51,097 bases of DNA from an uncultured Bacteroides sp. (lineage in GTDB: Bacteria > Bacteroidota > Bacteroidia > Bacteroidales > Bacteroidaceae). The notes under the pieces were generated by a model. It made no database searches and was not told the DNA's origin. It saw only the letters and a program-made list of their open reading frames with translations. This document shows positions 13,888-23,000 of the stretch, piece by piece. The stretch is from the NCBI RefSeq assembly GCF_900547205.1, contig NZ_URFY01000035.1, positions 1 to 51,097 of the forward strand. The letters are read 5' to 3'. The first letter of the stretch is position 1, and every line of letters begins with the position of its first letter. The position numbers and the translations under genes are program-made.

Positions 13888-14934
13888 ATGGATAACCATG
13901 TTGTAATAATGGCTGGTGGTATTGGTAGCCGTTTTTGGCCGATGAGTACACCGGAATGCCCGAAACAATTTATTGATGTTATGGGATGTGGGCGATCGCT
14001 GATTCAGTTGACGGCAGATCGGTTTGATGGTGTTTGTCCACGCGAGAATATGTGGGTGGTGACTTCTGAAAAGTACATAGACATTGTTCGGGAACAATTG
14101 CCGGAGATTCCGGAGAGTAATATTCTGGCAGAGCCTTGTGCCCGTAATACGGCACCTTGCATTGCGTTTGCTTGCTGGAAGATAAAGAAAAAACATCCGA
14201 ACGCTAATATTGTAGTGACACCTTCGGATGCCATAGTTATGGATACCGGAGAGTTTCGTAGGGTAGTGGAGAAGGCACTTCGCTTCACAAGCGATTGCAG
14301 TGCCATTGTTACATTAGGTATCAGACCTACTCGCCCGGAAACGGGATATGGTTATATTGCTGCCGCAGATTCGATAAATACGGATAAGGAGATTTTTACG
14401 GTGGATTCCTTCAAAGAGAAGCCGGACAAGGAGACTGCGGAGAAGTACCTGTCGGAGGGCAACTTCTTCTGGAATGCAGGAATCTTCGTTTGGAATGTGC
14501 GTACCATTACTTCCGTGATGCGTGTATATGCTCCGGGCATCGCACAGATTTTTGATCGTATCTATCCCGATTTCTATACAGAGAAAGAAAATGAAACGGT
14601 AAAGAAACTGTTTCCCACTTGCGAGAGTATCTCTATTGACTATGCAGTGATGGAAAAAGCACTGGAGATTTATGTATTGCCGGCTTCTTTCGGATGGTCG
14701 GATTTGGGTACATGGGGGGCACTTCACGGTTTGTTGCCGCGAGATAAGTCGGGCAATGCAACGGTGGGACCTGACATCCGCCTGTATGAAAGCAGGAATT
14801 GCATTGTGCACACCAGTGAAGAGAAACGGGTTGTGGTGCAAGGACTTGATGGATACATCATTGCAGAGAAAGATAACACGCTGCTAATCTGTAAACAGGA
14901 AGAAGAGCAGCGTATTAAGGAGTTCTCGAAATAA
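13888..14934 (+). CDS. manC: Mannose-1-phosphate guanylyltransferase, 348 aa
   Basis: Makes GDP-mannose from GTP and mannose-1-phosphate, the precursor for mannosylated polysaccharides and GDP-fucose. The nucleotidyltransferase signature is at the N-terminus (MAGGIGSRFWPMS, residues 8-20, then ECPKQF). VVTPSDA, FKEKPD and FFWNAGIFVW follow in the expected order. It is the short form without the C-terminal isomerase domain found in 470-residue relatives. The N-terminus begins directly with the Rossmann motif and AGGAG lies upstream. The neighbours are not polysaccharide genes in this window. It converges with the AraC gene, leaving only six bases between them. Confidence 0.93.
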   Translation: MDNHVVIMAGGIGSRFWPMSTPECPKQFIDVMGCGRSLIQLTADRFDGVCPRENMWVVTSEKYIDIVREQLPEIPESNILAEPCARNTAPCIAFACWKIKKKHPNANIVVTPSDAIVMDTGEFRRVVEKALRFTSDCSAIVTLGIRPTRPETGYGYIAAADSINTDKEIFTVDSFKEKPDKETAEKYLSEGNFFWNAGIFVWNVRTITSVMRVYAPGIAQIFDRIYPDFYTEKENETVKKLFPTCESISIDYAVMEKALEIYVLPASFGWSDLGTWGALHGLLPRDKSGNATVGPDIRLYESRNCIVHTSEEKRVVVQGLDGYIIAEKDNTLLICKQEEEQRIKEFSK

Positions 14935-14940
14935 GAATCA

Positions 14941-15831
14941 TTACGATTTCTGATATTCCTGCGGAGTCATCCCCGTCATCCGCTTGAAAAACTTGCAGAA
15001 GAATGATGGGTTGGGGAAATTTAATTCATCGGAAATTTGATATACAAGCTGATTGCTATGTTTCAGCAATACTTTAGCTTCAAGTATAATGGACTGGTTT
15101 ATCCAGTCCATTACTGTTTGTTGGCTGGTCTGTCGGATAACGGTGTTTAAGTAGCGGGGAGTGAGACATAGTTTATCTGCATAGAAGTTGACGTTCCGCT
15201 CTCTTTTACTGTGGGTATTGACCAAGGATATGAATCGTTGGAAAATATCTTCTTGATGTGTCTGCTGGTAATTGGGTTGATGACTTTCTTTGGCTATACT
15301 TGCTACATTATATAAAAGACTGGTCAACAGATGTTGAACTACTTCCCGTTGGAAAGGTTTCTCTTGTAAAATATCCCATATCAGGGAGAAGTAACTCTTA
15401 ATTCGTGTTTCTTCTTGAGGTGTGAGGCTCAATAAGATGTTTTTCTGGCGTTGAAGGAAGTGCGTGAAAAACTCTTCTTTGCCGGTGATGGGAAGAAAAT
15501 TGTTGTCTACAGCTATCAGTTGCATATCGAAGTCGGGTGAAGTCTCAATAATCTGTATGATAGAATTAGCGGTAACTAATAGCAGACTATTGATGCCGAA
15601 GGTATATTCTATCAGGTTGATTAAAACTCGTGCGGAACCTTGTCTCAGAAATATGATACGACCGTCTTTTATACGATATGGTCGGCCAATTGTGAGAAGT
15701 TGAGATTCCATTTTAGCGAAACTGTTCACGAATCCGAAGTCGGAAGTAATAAACCTATATTCATTGTGTCGAACTATGGTTAGGTCTTCTACTGATTTAA
15801 GGCCTATTTCAATCAATACATTTTGCTCCAT
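14941..15831 (-). CDS. AraC-family transcriptional regulator, 296 aa
   Basis: The C-terminal 100 residues hold the double helix-turn-helix of AraC/XylS proteins: ADKLCLTPRYLNTVIRQTSQ, then VYQISDELNFPNPSFFCKFF, then the closing motif TGMTPQEYQKS. The N-terminal 190 residues are a cupin-like sensor (YRIKDGRIIFLRQGSARVLIN). It is transcribed away from the efflux operon across a 160-base gap, so it is the likely regulator of that operon, responding to an unknown ligand (inference). Confidence 0.88.
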   Translation of the reverse strand: MEQNVLIEIGLKSVEDLTIVRHNEYRFITSDFGFVNSFAKMESQLLTIGRPYRIKDGRIIFLRQGSARVLINLIEYTFGINSLLLVTANSIIQIIETSPDFDMQLIAVDNNFLPITGKEEFFTHFLQRQKNILLSLTPQEETRIKSYFSLIWDILQEKPFQREVVQHLLTSLLYNVASIAKESHQPNYQQTHQEDIFQRFISLVNTHSKRERNVNFYADKLCLTPRYLNTVIRQTSQQTVMDWINQSIILEAKVLLKHSNQLVYQISDELNFPNPSFFCKFFKRMTGMTPQEYQKS

Positions 15832-15850
15832 ATATCTCTTTGTTTTCCCG

Positions 15851-15963
15851 CAAAGATAATAAAAAGTGCTTTATTTGTCTTTATTTAGTTAGTTTATCGA
15901 ACTAATGGAACATATTTGCCAACTCTCAGAAAGTGCCTCGTATCCTTGAAACCTCTATCTTTG
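15851..15963. promoter_or_regulatory. Divergent -7 boxes between araC-like gene and efflux operon
   Basis: CAAAGATA at 15851-15858 is TATCTTTG on the minus strand (AraC gene). TATCTTTG at 15956-15963 points toward the efflux operon, 31 bases before its ATG. A short AT-rich palindrome-like stretch (TTAGTTAGTTTATCGAACTAA) lies between and could be an operator. Confidence 0.55.
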
Positions 15964-15993
15964 TCCTTTGAAGAACTAATAGAAAAGATGCTT

Positions 15994-17253
15994 ATGAAAA
16001 GAATGATTTTCAGTTTCTCCTTTTTACTGTTTGTATCGGCAATGAATGCGCAGATTACGTTAGATGAGTGTCAACGGAAAACGCAGGAAAATTATCCGTT
16101 GGTACATCAATATGGATTGGTGGAGAAGACGAAGGATTATAATCTGGAGAATGCAGCAAGAGGCTATCTGCCTCAGTTCGCCTTGTCGGCAAAGGCTTCT
16201 TATCAAAGTGAAGTGACGGAGATACCTGTAAAGCTTCCCGGAGTAGACCTGAAAGGATTGCCGAAAGATCAGTATCAGGTGATGGTGGAGCTACAACAGA
16301 AAATATGGGATGGCGGAAGCATACGGATGCAGAAGAAACGGACGACGGCAGAAGCTGAGATAGAAAAGGAAAAGTTGAATGTAGATATGTATGCGCTGAA
16401 TGGTCGTGTCAATGATTTGTATTTCGGCATTCTACTGCTGGACGAGGAATTGCAACAGAATGCGTTGCTGCAAGAGGAGCTAGAGCGGAATTATCGTCAG
16501 ATTAACGCCTATGTGGAGAATGGAATTGCCAATCAGGCCGATTTGGATGCTGTAAAAGTGGAGCAGTTGAACACAAAGCAGAAAAGAATAGAACTGGAAT
16601 CATCGCGAGCTGCCTATTTGCAAATGCTTTCTCTATTAATGGGGGAAGAATTATCTCGGAGTACTTTTTTGGAAAAGCCTGTTCCGCAAAGCGGGCTATC
16701 GGCTGTGAGTGAGATTCGCAGACCTGAATTATCTTTGTTTGATGCGCAGGGAACCGGATTGCAGGTGCAAGAGAAGACCTTGAACGTGCGTCATCTTCCG
16801 CAATTCGGACTATTCGTGCAGGGAGCTTATGGAAATCCGGGATTGAATATGCTGAAGAATGAATTTTCTCCTTATTATATAGCAGGCGTTCGCCTTTCGT
16901 GGAACTTCGGAAGTTTGTATACACTGAAGAATGACCGCAAGGTTATAGAAAACAAGCGGCTGCAACTGGATAATAACCGGGACGTGTTTCTTTTTAACAC
17001 AAGATTGGAAATGACACGGCAGGATCAGGCTATCCGTTCACTCGAAAAGCAGATGCAGGATGATAATGAGATTATCCGATTGCGCACGAATATTCGTAAA
17101 TCGGCAGAAGCGAAAGTGGCGAACGGTACATTGACGGTGACGGAAATGCTTCGGGAACTGACGAATGAGAGTATGGCCCGGCAGTCAAAGGCATTGCATG
17201 AAATTCAACGGTTGATGGGTATCTATCAATTGAAATATACTACGAACTATTAA
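15994..17253 (+). CDS. TolC-like outer membrane efflux protein, 419 aa
   Basis: The outer membrane channel of a tripartite pump. The ATG at 15994 gives a clean signal peptide (MKRMIFSFSFLLFVSAMNA, cleaved before QI). The longer frame would put a non-secretory leader in front. Two long alpha-helical coiled-coil halves are visible (LNVDMYALNGRVNDLYFGIL, then LEELERNYRQINAYVENGI), and the second half ends with TVTEMLRELTNESMARQ. The length is normal for the family. First gene of a five-gene operon with the HlyD protein 12 bases downstream. Confidence 0.9.
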   Translation: MKRMIFSFSFLLFVSAMNAQITLDECQRKTQENYPLVHQYGLVEKTKDYNLENAARGYLPQFALSAKASYQSEVTEIPVKLPGVDLKGLPKDQYQVMVELQQKIWDGGSIRMQKKRTTAEAEIEKEKLNVDMYALNGRVNDLYFGILLLDEELQQNALLQEELERNYRQINAYVENGIANQADLDAVKVEQLNTKQKRIELESSRAAYLQMLSLLMGEELSRSTFLEKPVPQSGLSAVSEIRRPELSLFDAQGTGLQVQEKTLNVRHLPQFGLFVQGAYGNPGLNMLKNEFSPYYIAGVRLSWNFGSLYTLKNDRKVIENKRLQLDNNRDVFLFNTRLEMTRQDQAIRSLEKQMQDDNEIIRLRTNIRKSAEAKVANGTLTVTEMLRELTNESMARQSKALHEIQRLMGIYQLKYTTNY

Positions 17254-17265
17254 AATACATCTTCA

Positions 17266-18180
17266 ATGGATATGAAACGAATGAAAAAGATAGGAATTGG
17301 AGGGATGGCATTAATCATGTTGTCTGCCTGTGGAAGCGGTACGCCCGATTACGATGCAACCGGTACATTTGAGGCTACGGAAGTAATAGTCTCTGCCGAG
17401 ACTGCCGGAAAATTAATGAAATTGGAAGTTGAAGAGGGTACGAGACTGAAGGCTGGTGAGGAAATAGGACTGGTGGATACGGTGCAGCTATACCTTAAAA
17501 AGCTGCAACTGGAAGCCAGCATGAAATCCGTGGAAAGCCAGCGACCTGACTTGAAGAAACAGATTGCGGCTACCAAGCAGCAGATTGCCACAGCAGAACG
17601 GGAGAAGAAGCGTGTGGAGAATTTGCTGGCCGCCGGAGCGGCTAACCGGAAACAACTGGATGATTGGGACGCACAGGTTAAGTTGCTTGAAAGGCAACTC
17701 ATTGCTCAGGAATCTTCATTGCTGAATAGTACGAATAGCCTGACAGAACAAGGAAATTCAGTAGGAATACAAGTGGAACAAGTTGAGGACCAGTTGAATA
17801 AGTGTCACATTCAGTCACCCATTGAAGGAACCGTATTGGCAAAATATGCCGAAGCCGGAGAGTTGGCTGCGATTGGCAAACCTTTGTTTAAGGTAGCGGA
17901 AATTGACCGTATGTACTTGCGGGCTTATATCACTTCAGAACAGTTGGCGCAGGTGAAATTGGGAGATAAAGTAACGGTATATTCCGATTATGGAAATTCG
18001 GAGCAGAAGGCTTATCCGGGGGTTGTTACATGGATTTCCGACCGTTCGGAATTTACTCCGAAGACGATTCTGACGAAAAATGAACGGGCAAATCTGGTAT
18101 ATGCGGTTAAGATTGCCGTGCAGAATGACGGTGCATTAAAAATTGGAATGTATGGAGGAGTAAAGTTCAATCGGGAATAA
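17266..18180 (+). CDS. HlyD/YbhG-like periplasmic adaptor lipoprotein, 304 aa
   Basis: Links the inner membrane ABC exporter to the outer membrane channel. The N-terminus has a lipobox LSAC with Cys22, so it is a lipoprotein. A lipoyl-like half-motif follows (GTFEATEVIVSAETAGKLMKLEV), then a coiled-coil hairpin at about 75-170 (KSVESQRPDLKKQIAATKQQ), then the second half-motif (IQSPIEGTVLAKYAEAGEL) and a beta-barrel domain. Same operon as its partners. Confidence 0.9.
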   Translation: MDMKRMKKIGIGGMALIMLSACGSGTPDYDATGTFEATEVIVSAETAGKLMKLEVEEGTRLKAGEEIGLVDTVQLYLKKLQLEASMKSVESQRPDLKKQIAATKQQIATAEREKKRVENLLAAGAANRKQLDDWDAQVKLLERQLIAQESSLLNSTNSLTEQGNSVGIQVEQVEDQLNKCHIQSPIEGTVLAKYAEAGELAAIGKPLFKVAEIDRMYLRAYITSEQLAQVKLGDKVTVYSDYGNSEQKAYPGVVTWISDRSEFTPKTILTKNERANLVYAVKIAVQNDGALKIGMYGGVKFNRE

Positions 18181-18213
18181 AGGCAAGTAGAGACTGAGAA
18201 TAAAAAAAGGAGT

Positions 18214-19683
18214 ATGGAGAAAAAAGAACCCATGGTGGTTGTCAGAGAGGTAAGCAAGAGTTACGGCGCGGTGGAAGCACTGCGAGATGTCTCTTTTACG
18301 GTAGAACAGGGTGAAATCTTTGGTCTGATTGGTCCTGACGGTGCCGGAAAAAGTACGATGTTTCGTATTCTTACCACTTTGCTTCTTGCCGATAGTGGGA
18401 CAGCCACTGTGGGAGGACTGAATGTGGTGACGGAATACAAACAAATCCGTACGAAGGTAGGCTATATGCCCGGTCGATTTTCCCTTTACCAAGATCTTAC
18501 GGTAGAGGAAAACCTAGAGTTTTTTGCTACTGTGTTTCACACAACCATTCAAGAAAATTATGATTTGGTTAAGGATATCTATCAGCAGATAGAACCTTTC
18601 AAAAAGAGAAGGGCAGGGGCTTTGTCGGGTGGAATGAAACAAAAGCTGGCACTGAGCTGTGCCTTGATTCATAAGCCGGACATTTTATTTCTGGACGAAC
18701 CGACTACAGGAGTCGACCCCGTATCACGTAAGGAGTTCTGGCAAATGCTGCGAAATCTGAGGAATCAAGGCATTACGATAGTCGTTTCAACCCCTATTAT
18801 GGACGAAGCCCGCCAGTGCGACCGGATTGCTTTTATCAATCATGGGCAGATTCATGGCATTGATACGCCCGAACGTATTCTACGGCAATTTGCATCTATC
18901 CTTTGTCCGCCTTCGTTGGAACGGGAGGAGGTGAAATATGAGATGTCACCTGTCATCGAAGTGGAACGGTTGGCGAAGTGCTTCGGCAGTTTTACTGCGG
19001 TGGATCATATCTCTTTTCAGGTGAACCGTGGAGAAATATTTGGATTCCTGGGTGCTAACGGTGCGGGAAAGACAACTGCCATGCGGATGCTTTGTGGATT
19101 GAGCAAACCCACTTCCGGAGTAGGAAGAGTAGCCGGATATGACATCTTTAAAGAAGCTGAGCAGGTGAAGAAACACATCGGCTATATGAGTCAGAAGTTC
19201 TCATTATATGAGGATTTGAAGGTGTGGGAGAATATTCGTCTCTTTGCCGGAATCTATGGTATGAAAGAACAGGAGATAGAACGAAAGACGGACGAACTGC
19301 TGGAACGCTTGGGCTTTTCGTCCGAACGGAATACGCTGGTAAAAAGCCTTCCTTTAGGATGGAAACAGAAACTTGCCTTTTCAGTTTCTATTTTCCATGA
19401 ACCGCGAATCGTTTTCCTTGACGAACCGACCGGCGGTGTGGATCCTGCTACACGAAGGCAGTTCTGGGAATTGATTTATCAGGCTGCCGACCGTGGAATC
19501 ACAGTATTTGTCACCACGCACTATATGGATGAAGCCGAATATTGCAACCGGATATCCATCATGGTGGACGGACAAATCAAAGCACTTGATACTCCCGCTC
19601 GTTTGAAACAGCAATTCGGTGTGGAAACGATGGATGATGTTTTCCAGAAACTGGCCCGCAGTGCGGTGCGTAAAGCAGATTGA
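18214..19683 (+). CDS. ABC transporter ATP-binding protein, two fused NBDs (YbhF-like), 489 aa
   Basis: Drives ABC-2 export. The first nucleotide-binding domain has Walker A GPDGAGKST, signature LSGGMKQK and Walker B ILFLDEPTTGVDP. The second has Walker A GANGAGKTT, Walker B IVFLDEPTGGVDP and a switch His (TTHYMDEA). The second signature is degenerate (LPLGWKQKLA), and the first domain has TPIMDEA where the switch His is expected. Each composite site therefore lacks one element, as is usual in YbhF-type proteins. AAGGAG precedes the ATG. Confidence 0.93.
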   Translation: MEKKEPMVVVREVSKSYGAVEALRDVSFTVEQGEIFGLIGPDGAGKSTMFRILTTLLLADSGTATVGGLNVVTEYKQIRTKVGYMPGRFSLYQDLTVEENLEFFATVFHTTIQENYDLVKDIYQQIEPFKKRRAGALSGGMKQKLALSCALIHKPDILFLDEPTTGVDPVSRKEFWQMLRNLRNQGITIVVSTPIMDEARQCDRIAFINHGQIHGIDTPERILRQFASILCPPSLEREEVKYEMSPVIEVERLAKCFGSFTAVDHISFQVNRGEIFGFLGANGAGKTTAMRMLCGLSKPTSGVGRVAGYDIFKEAEQVKKHIGYMSQKFSLYEDLKVWENIRLFAGIYGMKEQEIERKTDELLERLGFSSERNTLVKSLPLGWKQKLAFSVSIFHEPRIVFLDEPTGGVDPATRRQFWELIYQAADRGITVFVTTHYMDEAEYCNRISIMVDGQIKALDTPARLKQQFGVETMDDVFQKLARSAVRKAD

Positions 19684-19685
19684 TT

Positions 19686-20789
19686 ATGAAACAGTTTATT
19701 GCTTTTGTAAAGAAGGAATTTTATCACATATTCCGTGATCGTCGCACGATGTTGATTCTGTTGGGGATGCCTATCGTGCAGATTATTCTGTTCGGTTTTG
19801 CTATCAGTACGGAAGTTAACAATGTGCGACTGGCGGTACTCGACCCATCCAATGATGTAATGACACGGAAAATTGTTGATCGTCTGGATGCCAGCGAATA
19901 CTTTACCGTTACCGTCCGTTTCCGGTCGCCGCAAGAAATGGAAGCTGCCTTCTTGAAAAATAAGATTGATATGGCGGTTGTTTTCAGCGAACGTTTTGTT
20001 GACGGACTTTACACCGATGATGCCCGTGTGCAATTGATTGTAGATGCTACAGATCCGAATATGTCTACTGCGCAGATTAATTATGCGACAGGAGTCATAT
20101 CGATGGCAGGGCAGGAATTAGTGCCGCCGAATGTGTCGATTGCCCGTCTGACCCCCGATATTAAGTTGCTCTATAACCCTCAGATGAAGAGTGCTTATAA
20201 TTTTGTTCCGGGAGTGATGGGGCTGATACTGATGCTGATTTGTGCAATGATGACCTCTATCTCCATCGTTCGTGAGAAAGAGACAGGCACAATGGAAGTA
20301 TTACTGGTTTCGCCCGTCAAGCCATTGTTCATTATTCTGGCGAAGGCTGTGCCTTATTTCGTCTTGTCCTTTGTCAATTTGTTGACTATTCTTTTGCTTT
20401 CGGTATTTGTGCTGAATGTTCCGGTGGTAGGAAGTCTGTTCTGGCTGATAACGGTATCTCTGCTGTTTATCTTCGTCTCATTGGCACTGGGGTTACTCAT
20501 TTCGTCCGTCACCCATACACAGGTTGCGGCGATGCTTGCATCGGGATTGATGTTGATGATGCCTACCATGCTTTTATCGGGGATGATTTTCCCTATTGAA
20601 AGTATGCCGCTTGTGCTTCAGTGGATATCAGACGTGCTTCCGGCGCGTTGGTACATTCAGGCGGTGCGCAAACTGATGATTGAGGGGGTGCCGGTTGCGC
20701 TGGTGTATAAAGAGATTGGTGTTTTGTTGTTGATGGCGACGGTACTCATCACAATCAGTATCAAGAAGTTTAAGTATCGTTTGGAGTAA
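19686..20789 (+). CDS. ABC-2 type permease (YbhS-like), 367 aa
   Basis: I chose the ATG at 19686, two bases after the stop of the ATPase gene; an in-frame TTG overlaps that stop. One N-terminal membrane helix (MLILLGMPIVQIILFGFAIS) is followed by a roughly 150-residue extracytoplasmic domain. Five C-terminal helices begin at FVPGVMGLILMLICAMM and include the conserved REKETGTMEVLLVSPV motif. Together with the next gene it forms the membrane heterodimer. Confidence 0.92.
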   Translation: MKQFIAFVKKEFYHIFRDRRTMLILLGMPIVQIILFGFAISTEVNNVRLAVLDPSNDVMTRKIVDRLDASEYFTVTVRFRSPQEMEAAFLKNKIDMAVVFSERFVDGLYTDDARVQLIVDATDPNMSTAQINYATGVISMAGQELVPPNVSIARLTPDIKLLYNPQMKSAYNFVPGVMGLILMLICAMMTSISIVREKETGTMEVLLVSPVKPLFIILAKAVPYFVLSFVNLLTILLLSVFVLNVPVVGSLFWLITVSLLFIFVSLALGLLISSVTHTQVAAMLASGLMLMMPTMLLSGMIFPIESMPLVLQWISDVLPARWYIQAVRKLMIEGVPVALVYKEIGVLLLMATVLITISIKKFKYRLE

Positions 20790-20823
20790 TAACGGGCTTA
20801 TTGATAGAAAGGATAAATTAATT

Positions 20824-21939
20824 ATGATAAAGTTCCTGATAGAAAAAGAGTTTAAACAGTTGCTTCGCAATTCGTTTCTGCCAAAGTTGATTCTTGTCTT
20901 TCCGTGCATGATAATGCTTTTGATGCCTTGGGCGGTCAATCTGGAGATTAAGAATATCCAACTGAATATTGTGGATAATGACCATTCGGCTATTTCTCAG
21001 CGGCTGGTGAATAAGATTTCCGCTTCCACTTATTTCCGTTTGATTGAAGTGCCTGCTTCCTACGAAGAGGGGCTTCGGAATATTGAAGCAGGGACAGCCG
21101 ATGTTGTGATGGAAATACCGCGGCACTTGGAACGGGACTGGATGAATGGGGAAGATGCTCATATATTGATAGCTGCCAATGCGGTGAATGGAACCAAAGG
21201 AGGACTTGGAAGTTCTTATCTGGCTTCCATCGTCAATGATTATGCTGCCGAATTACGTGCGGAACATCCTCAGGCTGTTACTGTCTCCGGTGCTTTCCCT
21301 TCCATTAGAATAGATTCGCAGGGCTTGTTCAATACGAACCTGAACTATAAACTATACATGATTCCTGCACTGATGGTAATGTTGTTGACTTTAATTTGTG
21401 GCTTTTTGCCGGCATTGAATGTAGTGGGCGAGAAGGAGGTGGGGACAATTGAACAAATTAATGTGACGCCAGTGCCGAAGTTTACCTTCATTTTAGCAAA
21501 GCTTTTGCCTTATTGGTTGATAGGCTTTGTGGTGCTGACTGTATGCTTTGTATTGGCTTGGTTGGTTTATGGCATCGTTCCGGTCGGACATTTTATAGTG
21601 ATTTACTTTTTTGCAGTACTGTTTGTGTTGGTGATGTCCGGTTTCGGACTTGTCATTTCCAACTATTCGGCTACGATGCAGCAGTCTATGTTTGTGATGT
21701 GGTTCTGTATGTTGATATTGATATTGATGAGCGGACTGTTTACTCCGATTAGTAGTATGCCCGAGTGGGCACAAGTGATTACCTGGTTCAATCCTTTGAG
21801 ATATTTTATGGAGGTGATGCGAATGGTATATCTCAAAGGTAGTGGTTTCGTTGATTTGTTGCCGGAGCTGGGTGTATTGGTGACTTTTGCAGTAATATTC
21901 AATAGCTGGGCGGTGGTTAGTTATCGGAAGAATCAATAA
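20824..21939 (+). CDS. ABC-2 type permease (YbhR-like), 371 aa
   Basis: Same layout as the preceding permease: N-terminal helix (LILVFPCMIMLLMPWAV), a large extracytoplasmic domain, then the C-terminal five-helix part with EKEVGTIEQINVTPV and FWCMLILILMSGLFTPISSMP. AAATTAATT and weak purines precede the ATG. It is the last gene of the efflux operon; the stop lies 22 bases from the end of the convergent alaX gene. The substrate is unknown. YbhFSR relatives export cations or drugs. Confidence 0.92.
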   Translation: MIKFLIEKEFKQLLRNSFLPKLILVFPCMIMLLMPWAVNLEIKNIQLNIVDNDHSAISQRLVNKISASTYFRLIEVPASYEEGLRNIEAGTADVVMEIPRHLERDWMNGEDAHILIAANAVNGTKGGLGSSYLASIVNDYAAELRAEHPQAVTVSGAFPSIRIDSQGLFNTNLNYKLYMIPALMVMLLTLICGFLPALNVVGEKEVGTIEQINVTPVPKFTFILAKLLPYWLIGFVVLTVCFVLAWLVYGIVPVGHFIVIYFFAVLFVLVMSGFGLVISNYSATMQQSMFVMWFCMLILILMSGLFTPISSMPEWAQVITWFNPLRYFMEVMRMVYLKGSGFVDLLPELGVLVTFAVIFNSWAVVSYRKNQ

Positions 21940-21960
21940 ATCTGATAATAATTTGATAAC

Positions 21961-22437
21961 CTACTTCTTCTCCATTAACTTGAATCTTACTCTTAATATC
22001 TGTCTCTCTTCATCATAATCATGACTAATGATTTTGAAAGTACCTACTTCGGAAGTATTGGATACGTGCAATCCGATGCAGGCACAGGCATCATAATCTC
22101 CAATGCGTACAATACGTAGTAATTCGCTGGCATCAGCAGGTAGTTTGCTGAGGTCTACGATGTCTTTAGCCTGGTTGTGTGTCATGAACTCCGTTGTCAC
22201 GGGTAAATTCATGCTAATTACTTCATTCACTTTATCTTCGATAGCCTGAATTTGTTCGTCGGTGGGGCAAGATGAAAGTAGATAGTCACACTTGCTTTTC
22301 TTCCTTTCTATATGTGCATTGCGAGAGCGTGGACAACCGAAGGTTTTTACCATGGTGGCGTTTAATAAATGCTCTGCTGTATGCATAGGTGCGATTGACA
22401 CATCTTGAAATTTTGGACTTGGTTGATTTATTTCCAT
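21961..22437 (-). CDS. alaX: AlaX-like alanyl-tRNA editing domain protein, 158 aa
   Basis: Free-standing relative of the AlaRS second additional domain, which hydrolyses Ser- or Gly-tRNA(Ala). The zinc ligands are all present: H19 and H23 in PMHTAEH, and C120 and H124 in CACIGLH. GCPRSRNAHIERKKSKCDY and LLRIVRIGDYD are typical. I chose the ATG at 22437 (MEINQPSP). The 17 residues before MHTAEH lie in inserted DNA: a second, truncated copy of the same coding start (22926-22963) lies upstream, so the present N-terminus appears to be a replacement. The enzyme core looks intact. Confidence 0.88.
   Translation of the reverse strand: MEINQPSPKFQDVSIAPMHTAEHLLNATMVKTFGCPRSRNAHIERKKSKCDYLLSSCPTDEQIQAIEDKVNEVISMNLPVTTEFMTHNQAKDIVDLSKLPADASELLRIVRIGDYDACACIGLHVSNTSEVGTFKIISHDYDEERQILRVRFKLMEKK
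22372..22389. repeat. 18-bp direct repeat, copy 1 (inside alaX)
   Basis: CTCTGCTGTATGCATAGG, encoding PMHTAE of AlaX on the minus strand. Identical to 22926-22943; the two copies bracket the inserted unit. Confidence 0.9.
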
Positions 22438-22925
22438 GAGTAGACAAATTTTTATTATTAGACATAAGAACAAAAGAACATATTTTTCTTATGCGTTATT
22501 TTTAGGTTTATATTCTTTGAATTTCCTTTTTATCTCGATATGTTCGCCTCCAAAGTTTATTAATAAGCCATGGTCTGTATTAGTAGCGGTTAAGTAATTT
22601 ACTAATTGAGTTTCATGTATAGAACTCAGATGCTGAACAGCTTTAAGTTCAATGATAACCTTCTTTTCTACTATTATGTCGGCTCTGAATTCTCCTACAA
22701 TTATATTTTTATAGTATACGCTTATAGGAAATTCTGCTTCAGCATCAATTCCTTTTTCTTTTAATTCAATCACCAATGCTTTTTGGTAAACTGTTTCAAG
22801 AAAACCCGCAGCGAGATGTGTTCTTACATTATAAGCACACTGAATAATCGTTTTTATCAAATCTTCTATTTCCATTTTTCTCTTTTGTTCTTATGTTCTT
22901 TTGTCTTATGAACAAGATTATATGT
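22390..22925. mobile_element. Inserted unit carrying a GxxExxY gene, bounded by 18-bp direct repeats
   Basis: 536 bases lie between two identical 18-bp pieces of alaX coding sequence. Inside, the GxxExxY gene is framed by near-perfect inverted repeats: CATAAGAACAAAAGAACATA at 22463-22482 and, as reverse complement, CATAAGACAAAAGAACATA at 22892-22910 (one base less). The unit also supplies a new start codon and 16 codons for the downstream part of alaX. There is no transposase inside. Confidence 0.65.
22489..22875 (-). CDS. GxxExxY protein (PD-(D/E)XK nuclease-like), 128 aa
   Basis: The family-naming motif is G24-F-L-E27-T-V-Y30. A nuclease-fold core follows, with D66 in FRADIIVEK and E76-L-K78 in VIIELKAV, then LVNYLTATNTDHGLLINFG near the end. 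Full length for the family. The biochemical function is not established, although the fold suggests DNA cleavage or binding. These genes are often found in odd places, including inside other genes, and here it sits between inverted repeats within alaX. The ATG is preceded by AAAAATGG-type sequence with no strong Shine-Dalgarno. Confidence 0.9.
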   Translation of the reverse strand: MEIEDLIKTIIQCAYNVRTHLAAGFLETVYQKALVIELKEKGIDAEAEFPISVYYKNIIVGEFRADIIVEKKVIIELKAVQHLSSIHETQLVNYLTATNTDHGLLINFGGEHIEIKRKFKEYKPKNNA

Positions 22926-22943
22926 CTCTGCTGTATGCATAGG
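22926..22943. repeat. 18-bp direct repeat, copy 2
   Basis: CTCTGCTGTATGCATAGG, identical to 22372-22389. Beyond the 18 bases both flanks differ. Confidence 0.9.
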
Positions 22944-22963
22944 AGGATACTCTTTAATGCCAT
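22926..22963 (-). pseudogene. Truncated 5' start of the original alaX
   Basis: On the minus strand this begins ATGGCATTAAAG and, after adding one base, reads MALKEYPPMHTAE, the usual AlaX N-terminus. Without the added base the frame is shifted. It breaks off after TAE where the inserted unit begins. Confidence 0.6.
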
Positions 22964-23000
22964 AAAAGTACAAATGTTCTTTGTCTCATCCAAACATTTA

